A DNA stretch of 64,000 nt from Gaiellasilicea sp037720595. GTDB lineage: Bacteria > Actinomycetota > Thermoleophilia > Gaiellales > Gaiellaceae. Numbering within the stretch: position 1 is the stretch's first letter; the number at the start of each line of letters is the position of its first letter. Made by a program: the position numbers and the translations under genes. This document shows, one piece after another, positions 54,510 through 61,991 of this stretch. The notes under the pieces were generated by a model. The model was given only the letters and a program-made list of their open reading frames with translations. It was not told the DNA's origin and did not search any database. Location of the stretch: contig JBBJLW010000011.1 in assembly GCA_037720595.1 (NCBI GenBank), positions 1-64,000 on the forward strand, in the 5' to 3' direction.

Positions 54510-55643
54510 CTACGCGAGCAGCAAGCGGTGCCGTGCGAGCGCAGCGAGCACGGCGTCGACGTCGTCGGCCGTGTTGTAGAGATGCAGCGAGACGCGGAGG
54601 CTCGAGTCTCGTTCCGACGCGACGATGTCCTCCTCGCCGAGCACGCGTACAAGCTCGGGCGCGTCCGTCGAGCGCACGCAGACAAGCGGTCCGTGGGGCG
54701 GTGTCGCGACGCCGGCACCGAGCTCGTCGAGGCCGGTGACCAGGCGCCCGACGAGGCCGCGCACGTGCTCGGCGATCGCCGGGACGCCCGCCTCGGCGAT
54801 GAGACCGACCCCGGCGACTCCCGCGTAGATGTTCGGCACGGGCGGCGTGCCGGCATCGAAGCGGCGCGCGCTGCGGTGAGGTCGGTAGCGCTCGATCTGC
54901 ATCTCGAAGACGTTCTCATCGGCGAACCAGCCGGTCTGGGTGGGTAGGAGCTCGGTAACGAGGCCCGGCCGGCAGGCCATGAACGCGAGCCCCGCCGAGG
55001 CGAGGAGGTACTTGACGGTGCCGCCGACGACGATGTCGCCCGCCTTGGCGGCGTCGAGCGGGATCGCGCCGATCCCCTGGTAGCCGTCGACGAGCATCAG
55101 CGCGCCGTGCTGGCGGGCGAGCGCGTAGATCGCCGTCACGTCGTGAACGGCGCCCGTCCGATAGGACACGAGAGTCGAGCAGACGAGCGCTGTCCGTTCG
55201 TCGATCGCCGCTGCATACGCTTCCGGCTCGGGCGCGACCTGGACGACCTCCGCGCCGCGCAACTCCTGCGCGTGCGCGATCTGGCCGATTGTCGGGAACT
55301 CGTTCTCGGAGATCACGATCCGCTTCCGCTCGCCCGAGAGGTCGAGCGCGGACACGAGCGCGCTGACCGCGGCCGACACCGAAGTCTGGATCGCGACGTC
55401 GTCGGGCTGCGCGCCGAGCAGGCCCGCGAACGCGGCGCGCGCGGTCTCGGCACGCTCGACCCAGTGCTCCCACTCGGCCCCGTTCTCGTCCCAACCGGCG
55501 AGGTACTCCTCGTAGGCGACACGCACGTCATCGGAGAGCGCCCCCTGCGAGCACGAGTTGACGTAGACCTTGCGCTCGAAGACGGGAAAACGCCCGCGAA
55601 TCGCCTCGCCCACGAGCCTCGTCCCTGCGTCCGTCCCTGTCAC
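54510..55643 (-). CDS. Class V aminotransferase (cysteine-desulfurase-like fold)
   Basis: A 377-residue PLP enzyme. KVYVNSCSQGALSDDVRVAYEEYL is the N-terminal substrate-loop region, VDGYQGIGAIPLDAAKAGDIVVGGTVKYL includes the Asp and presumed PLP-binding Lys, and QIERYRPHRSARRFDAGTPP is the C-terminal part. The pattern fits the selenocysteine lyase/isopenicillin-epimerase-like branch rather than IscS/SufS. The substrate is unknown. GTG at 55643 lies within a run of 12-bp tandem repeats. It follows livF on the same strand by 57 bp and may be part of the liv transcript. Confidence 0.85.
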   Translation of the reverse strand: MTGTDAGTRLVGEAIRGRFPVFERKVYVNSCSQGALSDDVRVAYEEYLAGWDENGAEWEHWVERAETARAAFAGLLGAQPDDVAIQTSVSAAVSALVSALDLSGERKRIVISENEFPTIGQIAHAQELRGAEVVQVAPEPEAYAAAIDERTALVCSTLVSYRTGAVHDVTAIYALARQHGALMLVDGYQGIGAIPLDAAKAGDIVVGGTVKYLLASAGLAFMACRPGLVTELLPTQTGWFADENVFEMQIERYRPHRSARRFDAGTPPVPNIYAGVAGVGLIAEAGVPAIAEHVRGLVGRLVTGLDELGAGVATPPHGPLVCVRSTDAPELVRVLGEEDIVASERDSSLRVSLHLYNTADDVDAVLAALARHRLLLA

Positions 55644-55691
55644 CGTCTCTGCGACCTCGTCTGCGACCGTCTCTGCGACCGTCTCTGCGAC
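55620..55691. repeat. Six tandem 12-bp repeats at the 5' end of the aminotransferase gene
   Basis: Six head-to-tail units of consensus CGTCTCTGCGAC (plus strand) run from 55620 to 55691. Three are perfect (55644, 55668, 55680); the two at the low-coordinate end and the fourth are diverged. They span the region between livF and the aminotransferase and include its GTG start. In the aminotransferase frame each unit would encode VAET. Slippage here could change the leader length. Confidence 0.85.
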
Positions 55692-55700
55692 GGGGTGTCC

Positions 55701-56435
55701 TCAACGGCCAAGGTAGGCCTTCCGCAGATCCTCGTTCTCGATCAGCTCGCTCGCCTGGCCCGAGAGGACGACGCGGCCGGTGGAGAGGACGTAGCCGCGG
55801 TCGGCGATCGAGAGCGCCATGTTCGCGTTCTGCTCGACGACGAGCATCGCGACACCGGCCTCGTGCACCTGCTGGATGATCTCGAAGCTCCGCTCCACGA
55901 GCACCGGCGCGAGGCCCATCGACGGCTCGTCCATCAGCAGGAGCTTGGGATGGCTCATCAACGCGCGGCCCATCGCGACCATTTGCTGCTCGCCCCCGGA
56001 GAGCGTTCCGGCAAGCTGAGAACGACGCTCGTAGACCATCGGAAAGAGTGAGTAGACGCGCTCGAAATCGTCCTTACGGCCCTTCCCGTCTCGATTCAGG
56101 TACGCGCCCATCTCCAGGTTCTCGAGCACGGTCATCGGCCCGAAGAGCCGCCGGTTCTCGGGCACGATCGCCATCCCGCGGCCGATCCGGTGGCTCGTCG
56201 AGCGCCCCGTCACGTTCTCCCCGTCGAACGTGACGGTGCCCGATTTCGGCCGCACGATTCCGAGGATCGTCTTCAGCGTCGTCGACTTCCCGGAGGCGTT
56301 GCCGCCGAGCAGCGAGACGAGCTCACCCGCGCCGACCTCGATCTCCACATCCTGGAGGATGTGGATCAGGCCGTAGAAGGTGTTGATCCCGGAGAGGCGG
56401 AGCAGCGGCTCAGGCGTCACTTCCGCTGTACTCAC
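55701..56435 (-). CDS. livF: Branched-chain amino-acid ABC importer ATPase LivF
   Basis: A 244-residue ATPase, one of the pair driving the Liv importer. Walker A GGNASGKSTT (Ala in place of the common Gly/Pro positions), signature LSGGEQQMVAMGRALM, Walker B LLLMDEPSMGL and switch His-equivalent VVEQNANMAL, all characteristic of LivF rather than LivG. It overlaps livG by four bases (ATGA-type). Last of the liv genes proper. Confidence 0.95.
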   Translation of the reverse strand: MSTAEVTPEPLLRLSGINTFYGLIHILQDVEIEVGAGELVSLLGGNASGKSTTLKTILGIVRPKSGTVTFDGENVTGRSTSHRIGRGMAIVPENRRLFGPMTVLENLEMGAYLNRDGKGRKDDFERVYSLFPMVYERRSQLAGTLSGGEQQMVAMGRALMSHPKLLLMDEPSMGLAPVLVERSFEIIQQVHEAGVAMLVVEQNANMALSIADRGYVLSTGRVVLSGQASELIENEDLRKAYLGR

Positions 56436-57232
56436 TTGGATTGGGAAGCCTTGGTCCCGAGGTACGCCTCGACGACGCGCGGGTCGGTCGCGACCTCGTT
56501 GAAGGAACCCTCTGCGATCTTGATCCCATGGTCGAGCGCGATCACGCGGTCCGAGATCCCCTCGACGACGTGCATGTCGTGCTCGATCACGAGAATCGTG
56601 TAGCCGCCCTCCGTCCGGAGCTTCCCGATCAGCTCGGTGATCTCGTGCGTCTCGACAGGATTCATCCCTGCCGCGGGCTCGTCGAGGAGGAGCAGGCGCG
56701 GATTCGTCGCGGTCGCACGCGCGATCTCGAGCCGCCTGCGGTTCGCGTACGAGAGGCTGTACGCGGGCTGATCCCAGCGGTAGCCCATCAGCCGCTCCCC
56801 GAAGAAGGCGAGCCGCCGCTCCGCGAGCTCGCGGATCTCGCGCTCCTCGCGCCGCTGGCCGGGCGTCCGCAGCATCGCCCGGAAGACGCCCGCCTTCGTG
56901 TGTCCGTAGGCCGCGGCCATCACGTTCTCGCGCACCGTCATGTTCAGGAAGAGTCGCAGCGTCTGGAAGGTACGGGCTATTCCGCGTCGTGTGATCTGGT
57001 GCGGCTCGAGGCCGACGATGCTCTCCCCTTCGAAGCGAATGTCCCCGGCGGTCGGCTCGTAGATGCCCGTGACGAGGTTGAAGAGCGTCGTCTTGCCGGC
57101 GCCGTTCGGGCCGATCACGCTGACGATCTCGCCTTCGCGCACGTCGAGGTCGAGCCTGTCGATCACCGAGAGGCCGCCGAAGGCCATCGAGACGCTCCTC
57201 AGCTCGAGCAGACCTGCAGCCGGGGCGCTCAC
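56432..57232 (-). CDS. livG: Branched-chain amino-acid ABC importer ATPase LivG
   Basis: A 266-residue ATPase, the second Liv energiser. Walker A GPNGAGKTTLF, the LivG-specific RTFQTLRLF and YANRRRLEIARATATNPRLL signature, Walker B LLLDEPAAGMNPVE and switch VIEHDMHVVEGISDRV. GTG at 57232 overlaps the livM stop (GTGTGAGC), and the end overlaps livF. It is a typical LivG length. Confidence 0.95.
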   Translation of the reverse strand: MSAPAAGLLELRSVSMAFGGLSVIDRLDLDVREGEIVSVIGPNGAGKTTLFNLVTGIYEPTAGDIRFEGESIVGLEPHQITRRGIARTFQTLRLFLNMTVRENVMAAAYGHTKAGVFRAMLRTPGQRREEREIRELAERRLAFFGERLMGYRWDQPAYSLSYANRRRLEIARATATNPRLLLLDEPAAGMNPVETHEITELIGKLRTEGGYTILVIEHDMHVVEGISDRVIALDHGIKIAEGSFNEVATDPRVVEAYLGTKASQSK

Positions 57233-58728
57233 ACGATCTCCACGCGCTTCTCGCCGAGCACGCCCTCCGGCCGGGCGACCATGACCGCGATCAGGATCGC
57301 GCCGAGGACGACGAAGCGCGTCGGCTCCGGCTTCGCGAGCATGACGTTCTCCCAGACGAACGCGGCCAGGTAGAGCGTTGGCACGAGCAGCGCCAGGCGC
57401 TGCCACCCGCGCACGAGTGTCAGGGTCAGCACCGCAGCGACGAGGCCGATGTAGGAGACCGGCGTGACCCAGCCGGCGAGATTGCCGGGCACGACGACCC
57501 ATTCGTTCGCCCACCCGCCGAGCCTGCCGCCGTCGGCGGCGGCTCCCGCGGTCCAGCTCCCGTCGATCGACCCGGCCAGCGCATGCAGGGCGAAGCCGAG
57601 CGCGAGCGTGGCGCCGAGGACGACCGCGAGCCGGCGCGAGAAGCGCAACGCGCCGACGAGACCGAGCACGACCAGCACGTAGAAGAGGAAGCGCGAGTCG
57701 CCGGGCTCGCGCAGCACCTCGAGCAGCACGCTGATCCCGATCGCGCCGATCACGACTCCCGCCTGGCTCCCGGCGCCGCCGAGAATGACCATGGTGTAGA
57801 TCGTGATCAGCAGCGGGAACTCGAACGTCTGGGGAAAAACGCTGCCGTTCAGCGCCGTCACGAGTGTCCCCGTCAGGGCCGCGACGGCGGCGCCGAACGC
57901 GAAGGCGGTCAGCTTCAACCAGTTGACCGGCATGCCCATCAGCTCCGCGGCCAGCGGGTCCTCGCGCAGCGACCGCCACGCGCGCCCGGTTCGCGACGCG
58001 TTTGCGAAGCGCAGCGCGACGAACACGACGACGAAGAAGGCGAGCGCCACGTAGAGGTAGGCGACGTTGAAGATGCCCTCGTCCGAGACGGGCAACTCAC
58101 GGCCGAAGAGGGAGAGCGGCTGGACGTTGAGGATCCCGTTCGGGCCGCCCGCCACGTCATCGCCCAGGATGCTGTCGCTGTTGTTCGAGACGGTCAGGAA
58201 GATCTGGAAGAAGAAGAGCGTCACGATCGCCAGGTAGTCGCCGACGAGTCGCCGCGACGGAAGCCCGACGAGCAGGCCGACGAGCCCGCCGACGACGGCC
58301 GCGGCCGGGATCGAGACGAAGACGGGCAGATGCAGGTCGTAGCGGTCGGCGCTCAGGAACGCATAGGTGTACGCGCCGACCCCGTAGAACGCGACGAAGC
58401 CCAGATCCAGCAGGCCGCCCCACCCGACGACGACGTTGAGCCCGAGCGCGAGCAGCATGTAGATCACCGTGTCGAAGGCGATCCGGCGGACGTAGCCGCT
58501 CTCGAAGCCGACCGGCAGCGCCGCCACGACCGCGATGAAGAGGACGAGCCACGCCCACCAGGGCACGGTTCGCAAGCGGGTTTCGAGTACCCCCAGCCAC
58601 CCGCCGCGGCCGCCGCGTCGCTCAGTTGAGCGCGCGACCCATTCGTCCTGTCCGATCCGCGGCCCCGAGGTCGCCGACGCCGCCGGCACGGCCTCTTCGA
58701 TTCGCTCCTTGCGGGTGTCGTCGTCCAT
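57229..58728 (-). CDS. livM: Branched-chain amino-acid ABC importer permease LivM
   Basis: A 499-residue permease, longer than E. coli-type LivM (about 425). A charged cytosolic N-terminus of about 55 residues (DDDTRKERIEEA..) precedes the first helix, then the family core MLLALGLNVVVGWGGLLDLGFVAFYGVGAY and REDPLAAELMGMPVNWLKL (coupling loop). A further pair of helices appears at the C-terminus before ARPEGVLGEKR. ATG at 58728 overlaps the stop of the 72-codon element ORF (TAATG), so its translation is coupled to that inserted sequence. Confidence 0.93.
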   Translation of the reverse strand: MDDDTRKERIEEAVPAASATSGPRIGQDEWVARSTERRGGRGGWLGVLETRLRTVPWWAWLVLFIAVVAALPVGFESGYVRRIAFDTVIYMLLALGLNVVVGWGGLLDLGFVAFYGVGAYTYAFLSADRYDLHLPVFVSIPAAAVVGGLVGLLVGLPSRRLVGDYLAIVTLFFFQIFLTVSNNSDSILGDDVAGGPNGILNVQPLSLFGRELPVSDEGIFNVAYLYVALAFFVVVFVALRFANASRTGRAWRSLREDPLAAELMGMPVNWLKLTAFAFGAAVAALTGTLVTALNGSVFPQTFEFPLLITIYTMVILGGAGSQAGVVIGAIGISVLLEVLREPGDSRFLFYVLVVLGLVGALRFSRRLAVVLGATLALGFALHALAGSIDGSWTAGAAADGGRLGGWANEWVVVPGNLAGWVTPVSYIGLVAAVLTLTLVRGWQRLALLVPTLYLAAFVWENVMLAKPEPTRFVVLGAILIAVMVARPEGVLGEKRVEIV

Positions 58729-58946
58729 TAGATGATTGATGCCATGAGATCGTCCGTCTCGGGGCACGAGCTGGCAGCTCCGGGGCGCGGGATCAGGCCG
58801 TTGCCGATGCCGGTCGCATCGGTGACGGGCTGAGCACGCGAAGCGGACGGGCTGGCGGGGCGGCCGCAAGGCCGCTCAGGTAGTCCGGGAGCGGCCCAGA
58901 CACGCCAGATCGTGTCCCGAGCGCGCCAGATCGTGGCATCAATCAT
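58728..58946 (-). CDS. 72-codon ORF spanning the inserted element, coupled to livH and livM
   Basis: The ATG follows the livH TAG directly (TAGATG) and the TAA overlaps the livM ATG (TAATG). The peptide begins MIDATIWRARDTIWRVW and ends DDLMASII; its first and last codons lie in the terminal inverted repeats. TIWRA/TIWRV reflects a 21-bp direct repeat near one end. The middle is Pro/Arg/Ser-rich with no domain. It need not make a useful protein: its value may be to let ribosomes read through the insertion and keep livM coupled. Possibly just chance absence of stops. Confidence 0.4.
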   Translation of the reverse strand: MIDATIWRARDTIWRVWAAPGLPERPCGRPASPSASRAQPVTDATGIGNGLIPRPGAASSCPETDDLMASII

Positions 58947-58947
58947 C
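58731..58947. mobile_element. 217-bp MITE-like element with TA duplication, inserted between livH and livM
   Basis: Perfect 14-bp terminal inverted repeats, GATGATTGATGCCA at 58731-58744 and TGGCATCAATCATC at 58934-58947, are flanked by TA on each side (58729-58730, 58948-58949). The repeat extends imperfectly: after about 13 diverged bases the arms match again for 18 bp with two mismatches (CTCGGGGCACGAGCTGGC versus its counterpart), giving about 46-bp arms. Removing the element with one TA joins livH to livM as GTCTAATGGAC, where TAA overlaps ATG. Known: TA target duplication and inverted ends are features of Tc1/mariner-IS630-type MITEs. No transposase is encoded. Confidence 0.75.
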
Positions 58948-59870
58948 TAGACCTTCTTGATGTCGGGCCTGCCGAACAGTCCCTGCGGGCGGAAAAGCAT
59001 GAAGACGATCAGGATCACGAACACGAGCAGGTCGGACCAGCGCGTCGAGATGTAACCCTGCGTGAACGCCTCTGCGAAGCCCAGGATCAGCCCGCCGACC
59101 ATGGCCCCCGGGATCGAGCCGATTCCGCCGATCACGGCGGCCGTGAAGCCCTTCAGCCCGGCGAGAAAGCCGATCGCCACGTCGGTCGGCGCCCGCAACG
59201 CGAACATCACGCCGGCCGCGCCGGCGAGGGCGGAGCCGAGCACGAACGCGAACACGATCACGCGATCGACGTCGATCCCCATCATCGCGGCGGCCTCGCG
59301 GTCGTGCGATGTCGCACGCATCGCCTTGCCCATCCGCGTCCGGGTGACGAGCAACCAGAGCACGATCATCAGCGCGAACGCCGAGGCGATGATCACGATC
59401 CTGAGCAGCGGTATGCGCACGTTGCCGATGTCGAAGCCGTTGAAGAAGAGCGCTCCCTCGGAGAGCGAGAAGGCGTCGTAGTCGCGCTGCTCGGAGCCGA
59501 ACATGAGCTGCATCGAGTACGCGAGGAAGAAGGAGACGCCGAGCGCACTGATCAGGGGCGCGATCCTGGGCGCATTGCGGAGCGGCCGGTAGGCGAAGCG
59601 CTCGATCACCACGCCGAGGAGCGCGCAGCCGGCCATCGCCGCGAGCGTGATCAACACCAGCAAGAGCCAGGTCGGCACCTTCGGGTCGGTCGAGCCGCCG
59701 AGGAGCTGCAGCGTGCCGAAGCCGATGAACGAGCCGACCATGAACACGTCGCCGTGGGCGAAGTTGAGCAGCTTCAGGATTCCGTAGACGAGCGAGTAGC
59801 CGAGCGCGATCAGCGCGTAGACACTCCCGAGCGTCAAGCCGTTCAAGGTCAGCTGGATGAAGGTGTCCAC
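58947..59870 (-). CDS. livH: Branched-chain amino-acid ABC importer permease LivH
   Basis: A 307-residue permease with about eight helices. The family N-terminus DTFIQLTLNGLTLGSVYALIALGYSLVYG, NFAHGDVFMVG, MGKAMRATSHDREAAAMMGID (coupling loop) and GGIGSIPGAMVGG are all present. GTG at 59870. The TAG stop exists because of the element inserted immediately after it; the ancestral stop was probably TAA overlapping livM. Confidence 0.95.
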   Translation of the reverse strand: MDTFIQLTLNGLTLGSVYALIALGYSLVYGILKLLNFAHGDVFMVGSFIGFGTLQLLGGSTDPKVPTWLLLVLITLAAMAGCALLGVVIERFAYRPLRNAPRIAPLISALGVSFFLAYSMQLMFGSEQRDYDAFSLSEGALFFNGFDIGNVRIPLLRIVIIASAFALMIVLWLLVTRTRMGKAMRATSHDREAAAMMGIDVDRVIVFAFVLGSALAGAAGVMFALRAPTDVAIGFLAGLKGFTAAVIGGIGSIPGAMVGGLILGFAEAFTQGYISTRWSDLLVFVILIVFMLFRPQGLFGRPDIKKV

Positions 59871-59895
59871 GGAGCGCCCGATCCTCCCAGAAAGA

Positions 59896-59927
59896 CGAGC
59901 GGCCCGGCAATCGTGCCGGGCCGCTCG
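59896..59927 (-). terminator. Stem-loop between livK and livH
   Basis: CGAGCGGCCCGGCA pairs perfectly with TGCCGGGCCGCTCG (14 bp) around a four-base loop. On the reverse strand the stem is followed by TCTTTCT, giving an intrinsic-terminator-like signal. It lies 20 bp after the binding-protein stop and 25 bp before the livH start. In similar importers such partial terminators make more binding protein than permease. Confidence 0.75.
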
Positions 59928-59946
59928 AGCGTTTCCTTACTTCGGT

Positions 59947-61137
59947 CTAGCCGACCAGCTTGTACGAGCCGTTCGACTGGATCTGGAAGATGTAGAACTT
60001 CGCGTTCAGCGGGTCGTTCGACTTCGTCGAGAAGCGGAACGTGCCGCCGAGGATCCAGTTGGGAATCCGCACCTGCTTGACCTTGCGCAGCACCGCACGC
60101 CGGTTCGGCAGGACGTTCTTGTTCGCCACGCACGCCGCCTTGACCGCGCGCAGCGCGACCTGGACGGCCCCGTAGGTCGGAGGCCCGAACGACTCGAGCT
60201 CCGACTTCGGGTTGTCCCGCTTCCAGCCGTCGATCAGCGCCTTGGAAGTGGCGACGCCGCTGATGTCGGGAGCGAAGTTGGACACGTACGAGCCGGCCAG
60301 CTTGAACTGGGCCGGCGAGTTCGCCCCGTCGCCGCCGAACACCTTCGCCTTCTTGCCCTGCTCGATCAACTGCTGCCCGAACGTCTGCGCGTCCGGAGGC
60401 TGCTGCGTCGGGAAGAAGACGATGTCCGCATCGCTCGGCGTCCGCGTCACGAGCGACGAGAAGTCCGTCGTCCGCACCGAGGTGGAGAGCCGGACGACCT
60501 CGACGTTCCCCGCCCGCAGAACGAGCTGGGCCGCGTCGGCGAGACCGACCGAATACGGCTCCTGGAAGTCGATGATCACGACCTTCTTCACGTTCAGCTT
60601 GTCGATCATGTAGCGGGCGTCACTCGGTCCCTGGATGAAGTCGCCGGGAACGACCCTGAAGAAGCCGGGCGTACCTTCACGCGGGCTGCCCTTCGTCAGC
60701 GACGTGCGGGTGGCCGACGGCGAGATGTGCGGCATACCGGCCGCGAAGTACGTCTGGCTCGTCGCTGCGACGGCCCCCGACGTGGCAGGCCCGATGACGG
60801 CGACGACGCTCCGGTCGGCGACGTACTTCTGCGCCAGCGCCTGAGCGGGCGCCGGGCCCTGCTCGACGGGCGTGTCGCCGGTCAGCAACTGCACCTTCAG
60901 TCCGAGCCCGGGAGCAAGCCGTTTCACGGCGTACTTCGCCCAGGAGAGCTGGGCGTTCCCGAGGAAGCCGGCCCCGCCGGTGAGCGGCGTCACGAGCGCG
61001 ATCTTCAGGGTGCTGTTGCAGCGCACGGCCTGCTGAGAAGCATCCGTCCGCATTGCGGCCGTCGGCCTCGCGACTGCGGACGCTGCCAGTACCGCAGCGA
61101 CCCCGGTCACGAGCGCCAGAACGATGGCTTTCTTCAT
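59947..61137 (-). CDS. livK: Branched-chain amino-acid ABC importer substrate-binding protein
   Basis: A 396-residue exported binding protein of the LivJ/LivK type I periplasmic fold. Signal peptide KKAIVLALVTGVAAVLAASAVA, no lipobox. Ligand-fold motifs are LKIALVTPLTGGAGFLGNAQ, VAVIGPATSGAVAATSQTYF and the domain-crossing FFRVVPGDFIQGPSDARYMI. AGGAGG lies seven bases before ATG 61137. First gene of livK-H-(element)-M-G-F. The exact ligand (leucine/isoleucine/valine or another amide/amino acid) cannot be told from sequence. Confidence 0.93.
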   Translation of the reverse strand: MKKAIVLALVTGVAAVLAASAVARPTAAMRTDASQQAVRCNSTLKIALVTPLTGGAGFLGNAQLSWAKYAVKRLAPGLGLKVQLLTGDTPVEQGPAPAQALAQKYVADRSVVAVIGPATSGAVAATSQTYFAAGMPHISPSATRTSLTKGSPREGTPGFFRVVPGDFIQGPSDARYMIDKLNVKKVVIIDFQEPYSVGLADAAQLVLRAGNVEVVRLSTSVRTTDFSSLVTRTPSDADIVFFPTQQPPDAQTFGQQLIEQGKKAKVFGGDGANSPAQFKLAGSYVSNFAPDISGVATSKALIDGWKRDNPKSELESFGPPTYGAVQVALRAVKAACVANKNVLPNRRAVLRKVKQVRIPNWILGGTFRFSTKSNDPLNAKFYIFQIQSNGSYKLVG

Positions 61138-61202
61138 TCGTCGTCCTCCTTGTGGTTTTTGGATCGAAATAGTGGTTTCCGTCGTATTCGACGCTTTCAC
61201 CG

Positions 61203-61922
61203 TCAACTTGTTGCCCCGGCGGTCGCCGCGTCGTAGGAACGAGATGCCGGGTCGCCGGACGGATGGAAGACGCCGAGGATCCGCATCACCCCGGGCCCGG
61301 TGTTCTCGATGCAGTGCACCTGCTGCGGGGGAAGATGGAAGCAGGAGCCTGGTGCGAGCGGGATCTGCTCGCCGTTGACGTGTGCGATCCCACGGCCCTC
61401 GACGATGTAGCCGACCTCGTCGTAGGTGTGACTGTGATCGGGCGCGCGGCACGGCTCGACCACGCCGACGAACTGCGTCACCTCGGCGCAGCCCGCGTCC
61501 TGGTTGACGAGGTAGCGGAACGTCCGCTTCGCGTCGGCCCGGAGCTCGGGCTGCTCGGCGAAGCGAATCGTGACGCGTCGGCCGCTGCGGTCTTCCCCGG
61601 CTGGAGCGCTGACCGAAAGGACGTGCAGCTCGTCCGAGCCGGGGTTCTCGACGATGTACCGCTCGGCCGCGCGGACGTAGGCGCCCGTGTCCGGCTCGAG
61701 CGAGTGGGGCTCCCCCTCGAGCACGAGCGTCGCGCTGCCCGAGACGACGTAGAGGAGCTCGTCGCGGTCGTCGTCGCCGCGCTCGAACGAGCGTCCGGGT
61801 GCGAACCGGAGCACCCGCTGCTCGAGGAGGCCGGCGTCGAGCGTCACCTTCTCGAGCGTCGTGTCGCCCTCGGAACGGCGCCCGTCGAGGTCGTGCTCGG
61901 AGATCACTAGCGCCCGCCGCAT
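61203..61922 (-). CDS. Bicupin (two cupin domains) protein
   Basis: A 239-residue protein with two cupin barrels: RSFERGDDDRDELLYVVSGSATLVLEG in the first half and PDHSHTYDEVGYIVEGRGIAHVNG..GSCFHLPPQQVHCIENTG in the second. The second has the full His/His/Glu/His metal set; the first is degenerate. It may be a dioxygenase, an isomerase or a ligand sensor. ATG 61922 is chosen; ATG 61952 is in frame upstream at a GACATGTC palindrome. It lies just upstream of livK on the same strand, so the two may share a promoter. Confidence 0.82.
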   Translation of the reverse strand: MRRALVISEHDLDGRRSEGDTTLEKVTLDAGLLEQRVLRFAPGRSFERGDDDRDELLYVVSGSATLVLEGEPHSLEPDTGAYVRAAERYIVENPGSDELHVLSVSAPAGEDRSGRRVTIRFAEQPELRADAKRTFRYLVNQDAGCAEVTQFVGVVEPCRAPDHSHTYDEVGYIVEGRGIAHVNGEQIPLAPGSCFHLPPQQVHCIENTGPGVMRILGVFHPSGDPASRSYDAATAGATS

Positions 61923-61991
61923 CGCTCCATCACACCGCGTCGGGGCTGACATGTCAACAAACGAGCCTCGTCGTTCGGTCCGTCGCCTAGA

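Noticed and set aside
58728..58946. Amino-acid attenuator leader peptide for the liv operon
   Set aside because: The 72-codon frame has no run of Leu, Ile or Val codons, and the inverted ends with flanking TA are better explained by insertion of an element.
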